Assembly (NCBI RefSeq): GCF_030758975.1
Contig: NZ_CP132359.1
Coordinates: forward strand, 2,372,811-2,436,810
Direction of reading: 5' to 3'
From: Bosea beijingensis
GTDB lineage: Bacteria; Pseudomonadota; Alphaproteobacteria; Rhizobiales; Beijerinckiaceae
DNA: 64,000 nt
Part shown: positions 1 to 8,401 of the stretch, one piece after another
Position numbering within the stretch: position 1 is the stretch's first letter
Layout of the letters: the number at the start of each line of letters is the position of its first letter
The notes under the pieces: model-generated
Seen by the model: only the letters and a program-made list of their open reading frames with translations
Database searches by the model: none
What the model was told of the DNA's origin: nothing
Program-made: the position numbers and the translations under genes

Positions 1-1
1 C

Positions 2-631
2 GTGCCGGCGCCTGCCGTCGCCGAGGACGAGCTCGACGAGTTCAGCGCCCTGCGCGCGAGCCTGGCGGGGCATCTCAACGAACCGGAGCGCGAAGCCGGC
101 CGCATCGAGCCGTCCTTCTCGCCGGAGCCGGACCCCTTCGCCGCGGCTGAGACCTGGATGGACCGCGCGGCGCCGCGCCGTGAGCCCTGGCTCGACACGC
201 CGCCGGCCGAAGAGCCTGCGCCCGCAGAGGAGGCAGCTCCGCTCTGGCCGCCCCGAACCGAGGCCCAAGCCTTCGAGACCCCCGCCTTCGAGGCGCCGGC
301 CGAGCCTGCACCTGTCGAGTTCGAAGCCGAAGCGCCTGCCGATGCGATCGAGGCGCCTGCTCATGAGGAGCCGGCCGATGCAAGCGCAGAGATGTTGCCC
401 GACCCCGTCGCGGTCGACGAGCCGCAGGCCGAGGAGGCTCAGGCTGCTGCGGCCCGCCAGCCGGCCTCTGACGAGGGTGTCGTCGGCGCCTATCAGGTCG
501 GCGACGCGCATTTCACCATCTTCGCCGATGGCTCGATCCGTGCGCGCACGCCCGATGGCGAATACAGCTTCGCCTCGATGGACGAACTCAAGGTCTATCT
601 CGCCAGCGAGAAGAGCCGGCTGGGCGTCTGA
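2..631 (+). CDS. Hypothetical Ala/Pro/Glu-rich protein, 5' end outside window
   Basis: The frame is open from the left edge and stops at 629-631, so 209 residues are visible and the true start is probably upstream. Most of it is low-complexity and acidic (Ala, Pro, Glu). The last 45 or so residues look folded and carry the short motif FADGSIRARTPDGEYSF followed by a helix (MDELKVYLASEKSRL). I recall similar C-terminal modules in Hyphomicrobiales proteins of unknown function. No catalytic motif is visible. Its stop codon directly abuts the stop of the convergent peptidase gene, with no spacer. Confidence 0.6.
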   Translation: MPAPAVAEDELDEFSALRASLAGHLNEPEREAGRIEPSFSPEPDPFAAAETWMDRAAPRREPWLDTPPAEEPAPAEEAAPLWPPRTEAQAFETPAFEAPAEPAPVEFEAEAPADAIEAPAHEEPADASAEMLPDPVAVDEPQAEEAQAAAARQPASDEGVVGAYQVGDAHFTIFADGSIRARTPDGEYSFASMDELKVYLASEKSRLGV

Positions 632-2803
632 TCAGACGCCCTTTGCCTGATCCCAGCCTTCGCCCACCGTATGGATGGCGAAGGCATAGGCCAGCGCCGT
701 CTCCTTCAGCGAGTCGAAGCGTCCGGCCGAGCCGGCATGGCCGGCTTCCATATTGGTGTGCAACATCACCGGCCCGCCGCCGGTCATCGTCGCGCGTAAG
801 CGGGCCACCCATTTCGCCGGTTCCCAATAGGTTACGCGCGGGTCGGTCAGCCCGGCCATGGCGAGGATCGGCGGATAGGCCTGGGCCGTGACATTGTCAT
901 AGGGCGAATAGCTGCGGATGGTCTCGAACGCCTTCACGTCGCGGATCGGATCGCCCCATTCCGGCCATTCCGGCGGCGTCAGCGGCAGCGTGTCGTCGAG
1001 GATCGTGTTGAGCACGTCGACGAACGGAACCTCAGCCACGATGCCGGCGAAAAGCTCCGGCGCCATGTTGGCGACCGCGCCCATCAGCATGCCGCCGGCG
1101 CTGCCGCCCTCGGCGACGATGCGCCCGCGCTTCGTGAAACCGGCATCGGCCAGCGCGCCGGCAGCGGCGATGAAATCGGTGAAGGTGTTGCGCTTGTTCT
1201 CGCGCTTGCCGTCGAGATACCAGCCCCAGCCCTTGTCGGTGCCTCCGCGCACATGTGCGATCGCATAGACGAAGCCGCGATCGACCAGGCTGAGCGGGCG
1301 CGTCCGGAACGAGGCCGACATCGCCGAGCCATAGGAGCCGTAGCCGTAGAGCAGGCAGGGCGCGTTACCGTCGAGCTTGAGATCGGCCCGGTGCAGAATC
1401 GAGATCGGCACGCGCGCGCCGTCCGAGGCCGTGGCGAGGATGCGGCGCACCTTGTAGCCGGCCGGATCATGGCCGGACGGCACCTCCTGGCGCTTCAGCA
1501 ATGTCCTTTCGCCGGTGGCGAGGTCGTAGTCATAGGTTTCGGCTGGCCGCGCCATCGAGGCGTAGATGAAGCGCAGCGTATTCGTCTCGAATTCGTAGCC
1601 CGCATCCATGCCAAGCCTGTAGGCTTCCTCGTCGAAGGCAATGCTTCTTTCCGCTCCGTCGGCGAGGTCGCGGATGACGATGCGCGGCAGCCCGTCCTCG
1701 CGCTCCAGCCGGATCAGGCGCCCCTTGAGGCAGACATGGTTGAGGATCAGGCGCCCCTGCTTGTGCGCGATCAGGTCGCGCCAGTTGGCCGGGTCGGGCG
1801 TATCGACCGGTACCGTCACGATCTTGAAGTCCTCGGCGCCTTCGGCATTGGTCAGGATCGCGAAGACATCGCCGTGATGCTCTAGGCTGTACTGGCGCCC
1901 CGGCTTGCGCTCGGCGACGAGCACGGGCTTCGCCTCCGGACGGTCGAGATCGAGGATGCGCGTCTCCGAGGTCTCGTGGTCGCCGATCGTGATCAGCAGG
2001 AAGCGGCCGGACTGGGTCTTGTCGATATCGACGAACATGCCGGCATCGGCTTCGTCATGCAGCAATTCGTCCGTCTCGGCAGGCGTGCCGAGGCGGTGGC
2101 GTTTCACCCGCGACGGACGATGATCGTCATCGAGAGCGACGTAGAAGAACGACTTTGAATCGCCGGCCCAGATGATCTCGCCGGTGGTGTCTTTGACGAG
2201 GTCAGCCAGTTCAGTGCTATTTTCCAGATTCTTGACGTGAATACTATGCAGTTCCGAGCCCGCCTCGTCGGCGCTCCAGGCGAGCAGGCGATGGTCGGGG
2301 CTGTGCGCGGCATCGCCGAGATCGAAGAAATCCTTGTCTTCGGCCAGCGCGTCGGCATCGAGCATGATCTCTTCGCCCGCCCGGCCGCTCTTGCCCGCCA
2401 TGCTGCGCGGCTTGCGGCAGATCAGCGGGTGCTCGGCCCCTTTGCGATAGCGCGAATAGTACAGGAAGGGGCCGTCCGGCTGCGGGACGCTGGAATCGTC
2501 TTCCTTGATCCGGCCGCGCATCTCCTTGACCAGGTCCTTCTGCAAGATCCGGGTCGGTGCCAGCAGCGCCTTGCAATAGGCGTTCTCGGCTTCGAGATAG
2601 CCGCGGATATCGGCCGGCAGGACGTCGGGCTCCCGCAGCACGTCCTTCCAGTTCGCGGCCCGCAGCCACCCATAATCGTCGCGCAGCGTAACGTCGTGGA
2701 CCACCGTTTCCATCGTCCGGATATCGGCCTTCGGCGGTATCGGTGCGGGCTTGCGCCGGCGTGCGGCAGTGCTCGAGGAGCGAGAGTCCTGATCCAGGCG
2801 CAT
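632..2803 (-). CDS. ptrB: Oligopeptidase B (prolyl oligopeptidase family S9A)
   Basis: Serine oligopeptidase that cuts short peptides, typically after basic residues. It has an N-terminal beta-propeller and a C-terminal alpha/beta-hydrolase domain. The nucleophile lies in EGGSAGGMLMG, followed by the family signature around EVPFVDVLNT. The catalytic Asp is in AGLTDPRVTYWEP and the His in NMEAGHAGSAGR, so the triad is complete. The ATG at 2803 is chosen because CCGGAG sits about 8 bases upstream and homology starts soon after; the frame is open further upstream. This gives 723 residues, usual for the family. It is probably cytoplasmic, as no signal peptide is seen. Confidence 0.93.
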   Translation of the reverse strand: MRLDQDSRSSSTAARRRKPAPIPPKADIRTMETVVHDVTLRDDYGWLRAANWKDVLREPDVLPADIRGYLEAENAYCKALLAPTRILQKDLVKEMRGRIKEDDSSVPQPDGPFLYYSRYRKGAEHPLICRKPRSMAGKSGRAGEEIMLDADALAEDKDFFDLGDAAHSPDHRLLAWSADEAGSELHSIHVKNLENSTELADLVKDTTGEIIWAGDSKSFFYVALDDDHRPSRVKRHRLGTPAETDELLHDEADAGMFVDIDKTQSGRFLLITIGDHETSETRILDLDRPEAKPVLVAERKPGRQYSLEHHGDVFAILTNAEGAEDFKIVTVPVDTPDPANWRDLIAHKQGRLILNHVCLKGRLIRLEREDGLPRIVIRDLADGAERSIAFDEEAYRLGMDAGYEFETNTLRFIYASMARPAETYDYDLATGERTLLKRQEVPSGHDPAGYKVRRILATASDGARVPISILHRADLKLDGNAPCLLYGYGSYGSAMSASFRTRPLSLVDRGFVYAIAHVRGGTDKGWGWYLDGKRENKRNTFTDFIAAAGALADAGFTKRGRIVAEGGSAGGMLMGAVANMAPELFAGIVAEVPFVDVLNTILDDTLPLTPPEWPEWGDPIRDVKAFETIRSYSPYDNVTAQAYPPILAMAGLTDPRVTYWEPAKWVARLRATMTGGGPVMLHTNMEAGHAGSAGRFDSLKETALAYAFAIHTVGEGWDQAKGV

Positions 2804-2857
2804 GGCGATCTCCGGCATTGGGAGCCGACAGGTAGAGGTGGCGGCAACAGCTTGCAA

Positions 2858-3132
2858 GACATCGAGAGCCGCCGCGGCTTTGATTTTGCTGCCCAGTGCA
2901 GCGCAGCATCCGTTGATGAATTATTGAGCTTTGCATTCACCAATTGTTGGGAATTGCTGACTTGCACGACTAAACAGTATCGAATAAACGCATATGTTGA
3001 TCAGTCCGCGTTGTCCGATTCTGAGTCGATGGTGCTTGACCCACTATTGGTAGTATTATTCAGGATTTCGGATGCGAGGCGGTGGACGGTCAGTGCAGAA
3101 CGCTACCAAGAACGATAAGGAGAAACATCGCC
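2858..3132. promoter_or_regulatory. AT-rich intergenic region between ptrB and mucR
   Basis: About 275 bases between divergent genes, clearly richer in A/T than the surrounding DNA, especially 2930-3070. MucR/Ros proteins are known to bind AT-rich, loosely conserved targets and to repress their own genes, so this is a plausible autoregulatory promoter. I could not pick convincing -35/-10 boxes. The ribosome-binding site AAGGAGAAA (3117-3125) lies at its right end. Confidence 0.4.
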
Positions 3133-3549
3133 ATGACCGAGAACGACGGAGCGGACTTCATTGAGCTGACGGCGGATATCGTTTCCGCCTATGTCTCCAA
3201 CAATTCCGTGCCGGCCTCCGACCTGCCGGCTCTGATCAGCGAAGTACACTCGGCTCTGAGCCGTGTGATCGGCGGCGCTGCACCCGTGGTGCAGGTCGAG
3301 GCTCCCAAGCCTGCTATTCCCGTGAAGAAGTCGATTACGGCCGATTACCTGATCTGTCTTGAGGACGGGAAGAAGTTCAAGTCGCTGAAGCGGCACCTGC
3401 GGACGCAGTATAACATGTCGCCCGAGCAGTATCGCGAGAAGTGGGGCCTGCCTCCGGACTATCCGATGGTCGCGCCGAACTATGCCGAGGCGCGCTCTCA
3501 GCTTGCAAAGAAGATGGGTCTGGGCCAGCAGCGCCGCAAGCGTCGCTGA
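3133..3549 (+). CDS. mucR: MucR/Ros family transcriptional regulator with degenerate zinc site
   Basis: A 138-residue DNA-binding protein of the Ros/MucR family, which controls exopolysaccharide, motility and cell-cycle genes in Hyphomicrobiales. The start at 3133 follows AAGGAGAAA at the right distance; an in-frame ATG at 3082 lacks this. The core [19 protein letters not shown] (residues 71-89) and the [20 protein letters not shown] segment are typical. Compared with the zinc ligands of Ros (Cys, Cys, His, His), Cys75 and His88 are kept, the second Cys is Asp78, and the last His is lost (Gln92-Tyr93). The C-terminal tail QQRRKRR is strongly basic. The N-terminal half resembles the oligomerisation region of the family. 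A strong terminator follows. Confidence 0.93.
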   Translation: MTENDGADFIELTADIVSAYVSNNSVPASDLPALISEVHSALSRVIGGAAPVVQVEAPKPAIPVKKSITADYLICLEDGKKFKSLKRHLRTQYNMSPEQYREKWGLPPDYPMVAPNYAEARSQLAKKMGLGQQRRKRR

Positions 3550-3585
3550 ACGACCGGTCAGGCGCGAAACGATCGCGCCGCCCTA

Positions 3586-3624
3586 AAGAAAAAAGCCGCC
3601 GATGATCTCGGCGGCTTTTTTCTT
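3586..3624. terminator. Rho-independent terminator of mucR
   Basis: Perfect 17-base inverted repeat, left arm 3586-3602 and right arm 3608-3624, with a 5-base loop (TGATC). The GC core GCCGCCGA/TCGGCGGC is flanked by A6 and T6 runs, so it could terminate from either strand. It lies 37 bases past the mucR stop. Confidence 0.93.
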
Positions 3625-3751
3625 GTGCGCCTGACGGGGCAGGGACGGGGATAAAGCCGGCTTCGGGCTTGTCAGTCGAGATTTAAGAATATAATCCTAT
3701 TGTCGTGAGGCTCCCCCGGGAGGGGCGGAGCAATCCGAATAGGAACATATC

Positions 3752-4120
3752 ATGAACAATCCGAGCGACCAATCGCAAACCGTCCTGCGTGCGACGGCCG
3801 GGGCGCGTTTGGCGGAAGTGGCGACCGCCGCCGCGATCCGCATTCCGCTGGCCGGCCTGCGCGCTGCGAGCCGCGGCCGGAAACCGATTGCGCTGGCCCG
3901 GCAGACGGCGATGTACCTCGCCCATGTCGCCTTCGGGCTCAGCCTCACCCGTGTCGGCATCTGCTTCGGCCGGGATCGCACCACCGTCCGCCATGCCTGC
4001 GCCCTGATCGAGGATCGCCGCGACGACCCGGCCCTTGAATTCGGCCTCTGCGCCCTGGAGGCCGCGCTCCTGGCCATGATGGCGAGATTGGCCAAGCAGC
4101 CCGCGGAGGCCCGCCAATGA
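3752..4120 (+). CDS. Small helix-turn-helix protein resembling DnaA domain IV
   Basis: A 122-residue protein with no ATPase region. Residues 49-84 match the DNA-binding domain IV of the replication initiator DnaA: ARQTAMYLAHVAFGLSL, then GRDRTTVRHAC, which corresponds to the DnaA signature helix (GRDHTTVxHA). The N-terminal 40 or so residues are Ala-rich with no recognised domain; the C-terminal 35 form a likely helix. AGGAAC lies just before the ATG. It overlaps the next gene by four bases (ATGA), indicating translational coupling. By inference it may recognise DnaA-box-like DNA without initiating replication; its true targets are unknown. Confidence 0.85.
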   Translation: MNNPSDQSQTVLRATAGARLAEVATAAAIRIPLAGLRAASRGRKPIALARQTAMYLAHVAFGLSLTRVGICFGRDRTTVRHACALIEDRRDDPALEFGLCALEAALLAMMARLAKQPAEARQ

Positions 4121-4911
4121 CCGTCGAGATCGCACGTAACGAGCGAAACCGCCTGCTGAAGCACCTCGCCGGCCCCGGCTGTTACGGTCTGACGTCACCC
4201 CTGGGTTGCGGCCGCATCGCGCTGTTCCGGAGCGTGAACGGCACGAGCCTGGGCGCGGGCTACGTCTCGGCGGAAACGGTGCAGGCCCTGGAGACCGAGG
4301 GGCTTGTCGCCTGGTTGCGGGACGCGAAGCCGGCGCGTCTCGGCCTCGCCCCGGCCGCTCCGGCGGCCCCGGTGGCGGCGCAATCGCAACCCGATACCGG
4401 CGCATCGCCCGCACCTGCCATGGATGACCGCGAAAGCCCGCTGCTCTGGCTGTACCGCCGACCGGGAAAGGATGGCAGGCCGCAGATCAGCGGCGAGGAA
4501 TTCGCGGCGGGCGAGCGCTTCCGGGCCGACATCACGCTGGCGGGGATGTTGCCGCGCGTGACAATGAACTGGGACGCTGCTTTCACCCCGGAGCAGGCGG
4601 CAGCCGGTCCGCGCGACGTCGCCGGTTCGTCCGATACCGCGCTTGCGGCGCGCCAGCGCGTCAGGCTCGCCTGCGACCGGTTGGGGCCGGAGCTGTCAGG
4701 CCTCGCGATCGATATCTGCGGTTTTCTCAAGGGGCTCGATCTCGTCGAGAAGGAGCGTCGCTGGCCGCCGCGCTCGGCCAAGATCGTGCTGCGGGTCGCG
4801 CTCGCGGCACTGGTCACGCATTACGGCCTGGATCGTCAGAGCCGACCGCGCGGCATGCGCAGTTGGCAGGCGGAGGGCGCCCGGCCGAGCGAATTCCCGA
4901 TATCCGGTTGA
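4117..4911 (+). CDS. DUF6456 domain protein
   Basis: 264 residues. The C-terminal half (about 105-245) matches what I know as DUF6456: LLWLYRRPGKDGRP, then AGERFRADITLAGMLPRVTMNW, a linker, and a helical segment RLGPELSGLAIDICGFLKGL followed by WPPRSAKIVLRVALAALVTHYGL. The N-terminal 85 residues look like a separate small domain, and an Ala/Pro linker joins the two. There are no transmembrane segments or signal peptide. The start overlaps the DnaA-IV-like gene by ATGA, so the two are almost certainly co-translated and may act together. Function unknown; the C-terminal helical part could bind DNA, but that is a guess. Confidence 0.82.
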   Translation: MTVEIARNERNRLLKHLAGPGCYGLTSPLGCGRIALFRSVNGTSLGAGYVSAETVQALETEGLVAWLRDAKPARLGLAPAAPAAPVAAQSQPDTGASPAPAMDDRESPLLWLYRRPGKDGRPQISGEEFAAGERFRADITLAGMLPRVTMNWDAAFTPEQAAAGPRDVAGSSDTALAARQRVRLACDRLGPELSGLAIDICGFLKGLDLVEKERRWPPRSAKIVLRVALAALVTHYGLDRQSRPRGMRSWQAEGARPSEFPISG

Positions 4912-4917
4912 GCCTGC

Positions 4918-5346
4918 TCAGGCTGCTGCGGCCGCCTGGGCGTCGCGCCTGATCCGGTCGATCATCGCGCGCACGCCGTTCGAGCGCTGCGGCGTGAGAT
5001 GGGCGGCGAGGCCGAGGCGCTCGTAGATGGCGAAGGCGTCGGTCGCGAGAATCTCCGAAGCCTGCCGCCCGGAGAAGATCGCCAGTGCCAGCGCCACCAG
5101 CCCGCGCACGATATGGGCGTCGCTGTCGCCGACGAAGCGCAGCCGGGTCTGCGGCCCGCTGCCGTCCTCGCGATGGGCGACGAGCCAGACCTGGCTCGCG
5201 CAGCCGCGCACCTTGTTGGCGTCGACATGGTCGTCCTCGGGCAGGGGCTCGAGGCTCTTGCCGAGTTCGATGAGGTAGCGATAGCGATCGTCCCACTCGT
5301 CGAGCAGTTCGAAATTCGCGACGATGTCGTCGAGGCTTGTCGTCAT
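4918..5346 (-). CDS. sufE: SufE family Fe-S assembly protein
   Basis: SufE accepts sulfane sulfur from the cysteine desulfurase SufS and passes it to the SufBCD scaffold. The protein has 142 residues from the ATG at 5346, which is preceded by GGAAGAGG; a 12-residue longer form is possible. The sulfur-accepting Cys is in NKVRGCASQVW, and the family helix around VRGLVALALAIFSG is present. The C-terminus ends in an Ala run. It is convergent with the DUF6456 gene, six bases apart. No suf operon genes are nearby. Confidence 0.93.
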   Translation of the reverse strand: MTTSLDDIVANFELLDEWDDRYRYLIELGKSLEPLPEDDHVDANKVRGCASQVWLVAHREDGSGPQTRLRFVGDSDAHIVRGLVALALAIFSGRQASEILATDAFAIYERLGLAAHLTPQRSNGVRAMIDRIRRDAQAAAAA

Positions 5347-5399
5347 GCCGGGCCTCTTCCCGCGATTGCCGGGGGGCGTCAAGCGTTTGCTGAGAGACC

Positions 5400-5669
5400 C
5401 TAGCGCGGCGCGTTCTGCTTCCCGGCCACGGCCGTCGCTGCGGCATGCAGGATACGCTCGCGCACCACCGGGTCCATCCCCGCCAGGATTTCGGCCGCCT
5501 CGCGCGCTGCCGTCAGGCTGCCCGCCACGTTGCGGCTCTCGGCCCGAACGGTCTCGGCCACCTGCCGCACCGCCTGCGGCAAGGCGGCATCGGCCGGCTT
5601 GCCGCTATGGACCGGCGAATTCACGGCGATCAGGCCGATGATCGCGATCTTGCGCAGCAGATGGGCCAT
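5400..5669 (-). CDS. Small exported or anchored protein, possibly DUF5330
   Basis: 89 residues from the ATG at 5669, which has GGAG seven bases upstream. The N-terminus (MAHLLRKIAIIGLIAVNSPVH) is a hydrophobic signal or anchor. The rest is a helical Ala/Arg/Glu-rich segment. The shape and the place next to sufE fit the DUF5330 proteins I recall from this locus in related bacteria, but the match is from memory and weak. It lies 53 bases upstream of sufE on the same strand and may share its transcript. Function unknown. Confidence 0.6.
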   Translation of the reverse strand: MAHLLRKIAIIGLIAVNSPVHSGKPADAALPQAVRQVAETVRAESRNVAGSLTAAREAAEILAGMDPVVRERILHAAATAVAGKQNAPR

Positions 5670-5914
5670 GTTGGTCTCCGTCAGCGGCGCCTTCAAGCGC
5701 GCCGCGATGACAATCTAGACCGGGATCTCGAAAAATCGCGTCATTCCAAACGCTCAAATGCGAGTCGAATGCCGCAGGTGATCTTCAGCTTCCGTTCACC
5801 TTGCCGCGAACATCGCCGGATGCCGGAAAATCGGTCGGATTTGAGATAACTACATGAAAAATCGTCGGAAAATGTAATGCGCCGGTCCGGCTCGCTTTTT
5901 CGCCGCCCTTCGCC

Positions 5915-5929
5915 TTAAGCCCCGCTTAA
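5915..5929. promoter_or_regulatory. CtrA-type binding site TTAA-N7-TTAA
   Basis: TTAA at 5915-5918 and TTAA at 5926-5929, separated by exactly seven bases (GCCCCGC). This is the full consensus of the cell-cycle regulator CtrA in alphaproteobacteria. It lies 66 bases before the start of the DivJ-like kinase gene, a usual position for a CtrA-controlled promoter. In GC-rich DNA such a match is unlikely by chance. Confidence 0.7.
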
Positions 5930-5995
5930 ACCGGCCATGGCGAGATTGCGCCGAGCGGATGGGGGTATCCGCGAAAGCAAGGCGTTGCGTTCCGT

Positions 5996-7804
5996 ATGGC
6001 GATCACGGCACTGAGGACACAGGCGGCGGCACTGGTGCATGCATCGGTGCAGTCGGACCCGGCGGAAAGGCAGCGTCACGAACGTTTCGTTCTGTCGCGT
6101 CTGCTCGTCGGCGGCGGCATGCTCGGACTGGCTCCTGCCTATCTGGCCTGGCGCGGCGCGCCCGGCGCCTTTGAGGTCGCGATGATCGCCGCTGCCGCGC
6201 TCGCGGTCTTCTCCGTTGCGCTCGTCTCCCGCACGGGCCGTCTCGATGCGGCGCACGCGCTGTCCTCCGCCGCTCTCTCGCTTTTCATCGTGGCCCTTTC
6301 CGGCTCGACCGGTGGCCTGTCCTCGCCCTTGCTGCTTTGGCTGGCCGTCGTGCCGGTCGAGGCGGCGCTGTTCGGTTCGCGCGGCTTCATGCTGCGCGCC
6401 GGCTGGATCGCGGTGGGGGCGCTGTTCGCCGCCATCGGGTTGCACTGGCTCGGCCTGTTCGCTGAAGCAAGGCCGTGGAGCGGCGAGGCGATGCCGCTTC
6501 TGGCGATGTCCGCTCTGGCCCAGGCCCTGGTCGTGACGGCGGTCCTCCTGCGCCGGCGCCATGCCGAGGAGCGCGAGCAGCGCATCTCCGACGCACGCTC
6601 GCAGCTCCTGCTCGATCATGTCGGCGACCTCGTCACCTGGCACGATGCCGGCGGCGCCGTCGTCTTCGCCAATGCCGCGGCGCGCAACCTGGCCGGAGCC
6701 GATCCGCGCGAATTGCTCGGACGCGGCCTGTTCGAGCGCGTCCATATCGCCGACCGGCCGCTCTTCCTGAAGGCGCTGAGCGATGCCGCCCATGGCGAGG
6801 AGGGGGTGACCGCCTGCTTCCGCACGCTCTTCGTGCCGCGGGACGACGTCGGCGAGAGCCGCCTGCCGGTCTCGCTCTGGCTGGAGATGCAGGCCTGCCG
6901 CGTCGCGGGGGCCGCTGCTGCCGATGGCGCGGCCGTCGTCTGCGTGATGCGCGACGTGACCGAGCGCCGCGCCGCCGAGGAAACCCGCGAACGCGGCCAT
7001 GCCGAGGCGCTGCGCGCCAATGACGTCAAGGGCCAGTTCCTGGCGACGGTCAGCCACGAGCTGCGCACGCCGCTGAACGCGATCATCGGCTTTTCCGAGA
7101 TGCTGAGCGCCGAGGATAATGGCTGGCTCGATGCGCAGAAGCGCCTCGAATACGCCCGCATCATCCATGCCTCCGGCCATCACCTGCTCGATGTCGTGAA
7201 CACGCTGCTCGACATCTCGAAGATCGAGAGCGGCGCGATGACCATCGAGCGCGAGCCGCTCGACCTCGCCGCGATGACGCAGGACTGCTGCACGCTGATG
7301 GCGCTGCGGGCCGAGACCGGCGGCATCGTGCTGGAGCGCGTCGTCGGCCCGGCCCTGCCGGCGATGGAAGGCGACCGGCGCGCACTGAAGCAGGTCGTGC
7401 TCAACCTGCTCTCGAACGCCATCAAGTTCACCCCGGCCGGCGGGCGCGTGACCTTGGCCGTGGTGCGCGACGGCGACACCATCGACCTCTCCGTCTCCGA
7501 TACCGGCATCGGTATCGCCGCCGCCGACCTGCCCAAGCTGGGCGACCCCTTCTTCCAGGCCAAGGGCGCCTATGATCGCACGCATGAGGGCACCGGCCTC
7601 GGCCTGTCCGTCGTGCGCGGGCTCGTCGGCCTGCATGGCGGCCGCCTGACGATAGAGAGTGCGCCGGGCATCGGCACGCGCGTCTCGGTGCGTCTGCCGG
7701 CGGGTGGCGCGGACAGCGTCGAGCAGCCTGCCAAGATCGTGACTTTCGCCCGGGCTCCGCGCCGGGGTCTCGACACCAAAGAACCTCTCCGCCTGACCGC
7801 CTGA
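5996..7804 (+). CDS. DivJ-like membrane PAS sensor histidine kinase
   Basis: 602 residues. About six hydrophobic segments span residues 30-185, followed by a PAS domain (about 198-325). A HisKA domain carries the phospho-accepting His353 in FLATVSHELRTPLNAIIGF. The HATPase has N box NLLSNAIKFTP, G1 box DTGIGIA and G2 box GTGLGLSVV. This order matches DivJ, the kinase that phosphorylates DivK and PleD upstream of CtrA. I also recall divJ lying beside mucR in Sinorhizobium, which supports the call. The CtrA box in front fits a feedback loop. No response regulator is adjacent. The kinase identity is certain; the DivJ assignment is moderate. Confidence 0.88.
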   Translation: MAITALRTQAAALVHASVQSDPAERQRHERFVLSRLLVGGGMLGLAPAYLAWRGAPGAFEVAMIAAAALAVFSVALVSRTGRLDAAHALSSAALSLFIVALSGSTGGLSSPLLLWLAVVPVEAALFGSRGFMLRAGWIAVGALFAAIGLHWLGLFAEARPWSGEAMPLLAMSALAQALVVTAVLLRRRHAEEREQRISDARSQLLLDHVGDLVTWHDAGGAVVFANAAARNLAGADPRELLGRGLFERVHIADRPLFLKALSDAAHGEEGVTACFRTLFVPRDDVGESRLPVSLWLEMQACRVAGAAAADGAAVVCVMRDVTERRAAEETRERGHAEALRANDVKGQFLATVSHELRTPLNAIIGFSEMLSAEDNGWLDAQKRLEYARIIHASGHHLLDVVNTLLDISKIESGAMTIEREPLDLAAMTQDCCTLMALRAETGGIVLERVVGPALPAMEGDRRALKQVVLNLLSNAIKFTPAGGRVTLAVVRDGDTIDLSVSDTGIGIAAADLPKLGDPFFQAKGAYDRTHEGTGLGLSVVRGLVGLHGGRLTIESAPGIGTRVSVRLPAGGADSVEQPAKIVTFARAPRRGLDTKEPLRLTA

Positions 7805-7819
7805 AGACGAGCTGACGCA

Positions 7820-8386
7820 ATGTCCGTGACCATGGCTGCCCGCGCCCATTCCGGCGCTTCCCTGTCCGCACCGGTGCGCCGTGCCCAGCCGGCGCGCCGC
7901 AAGACCTCCTGGCTCGGCCGGGTCGCCCGCATCGCCGGACAGCGGCCGGGCCGGGCGCTCGTGCTGCTCGCCTTCGGCATCGTCTCGCTCGCCATCGTCG
8001 CCAATGCGCTGATGTTCCAGAAGGCGCGCCACCCCGCTCCGATGCTCTCCGCTCCCGCGCCGGTCTCGCAGCCGCGGGCCACGGCCGAGCGCCGCGCCGA
8101 GCCGGCGCCGGCTCCTGCGGCCGAAATGCCGGGAGCGCAGCCGGTCCGTCCCCCGGCGCGGCCTAACGATCTCTCGCAGACGCAGGCGGCCCGCGAGGCT
8201 CAGCCGCGTCCGCCGGCACCCGTCCAGGCCGCTCCGCGTGCCGCCGCGCCGGCTGCCCCAGCCGCTGCTCCCCGCGCCGCGGCAGCGCCTGTGCGCGACC
8301 CGATTGCGGATCTGATCAATGGCGACCTGCGCCCGCCGGCCGATGTCAAATCCGCCAACCGTTCCGGCGCGGCCCCGCGCACCTGA
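7820..8386 (+). CDS. Membrane-anchored Pro/Ala-rich protein
   Basis: 188 residues. A basic N-terminal stretch (about 1-43) precedes one hydrophobic segment (RALVLLAFGIVSLAIVANAL, about 44-63), then a long Ala/Pro/Arg-rich region to the end. A short conserved-looking piece, DPIADLINGDL, lies near the C-terminus. The N-terminus resembles those of peptidoglycan-binding proteins found beside this kinase in relatives, but no peptidoglycan-binding domain follows, so this may be a short version. It starts 15 bases after the kinase stop and is followed 15 bases later by the DUF1491 gene, which suggests one operon. Confidence 0.7.
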   Translation: MSVTMAARAHSGASLSAPVRRAQPARRKTSWLGRVARIAGQRPGRALVLLAFGIVSLAIVANALMFQKARHPAPMLSAPAPVSQPRATAERRAEPAPAPAAEMPGAQPVRPPARPNDLSQTQAAREAQPRPPAPVQAAPRAAAPAAPAAAPRAAAAPVRDPIADLINGDLRPPADVKSANRSGAAPRT

Positions 8387-8401
8387 TCTGCGGCGCCCGA
8401 C

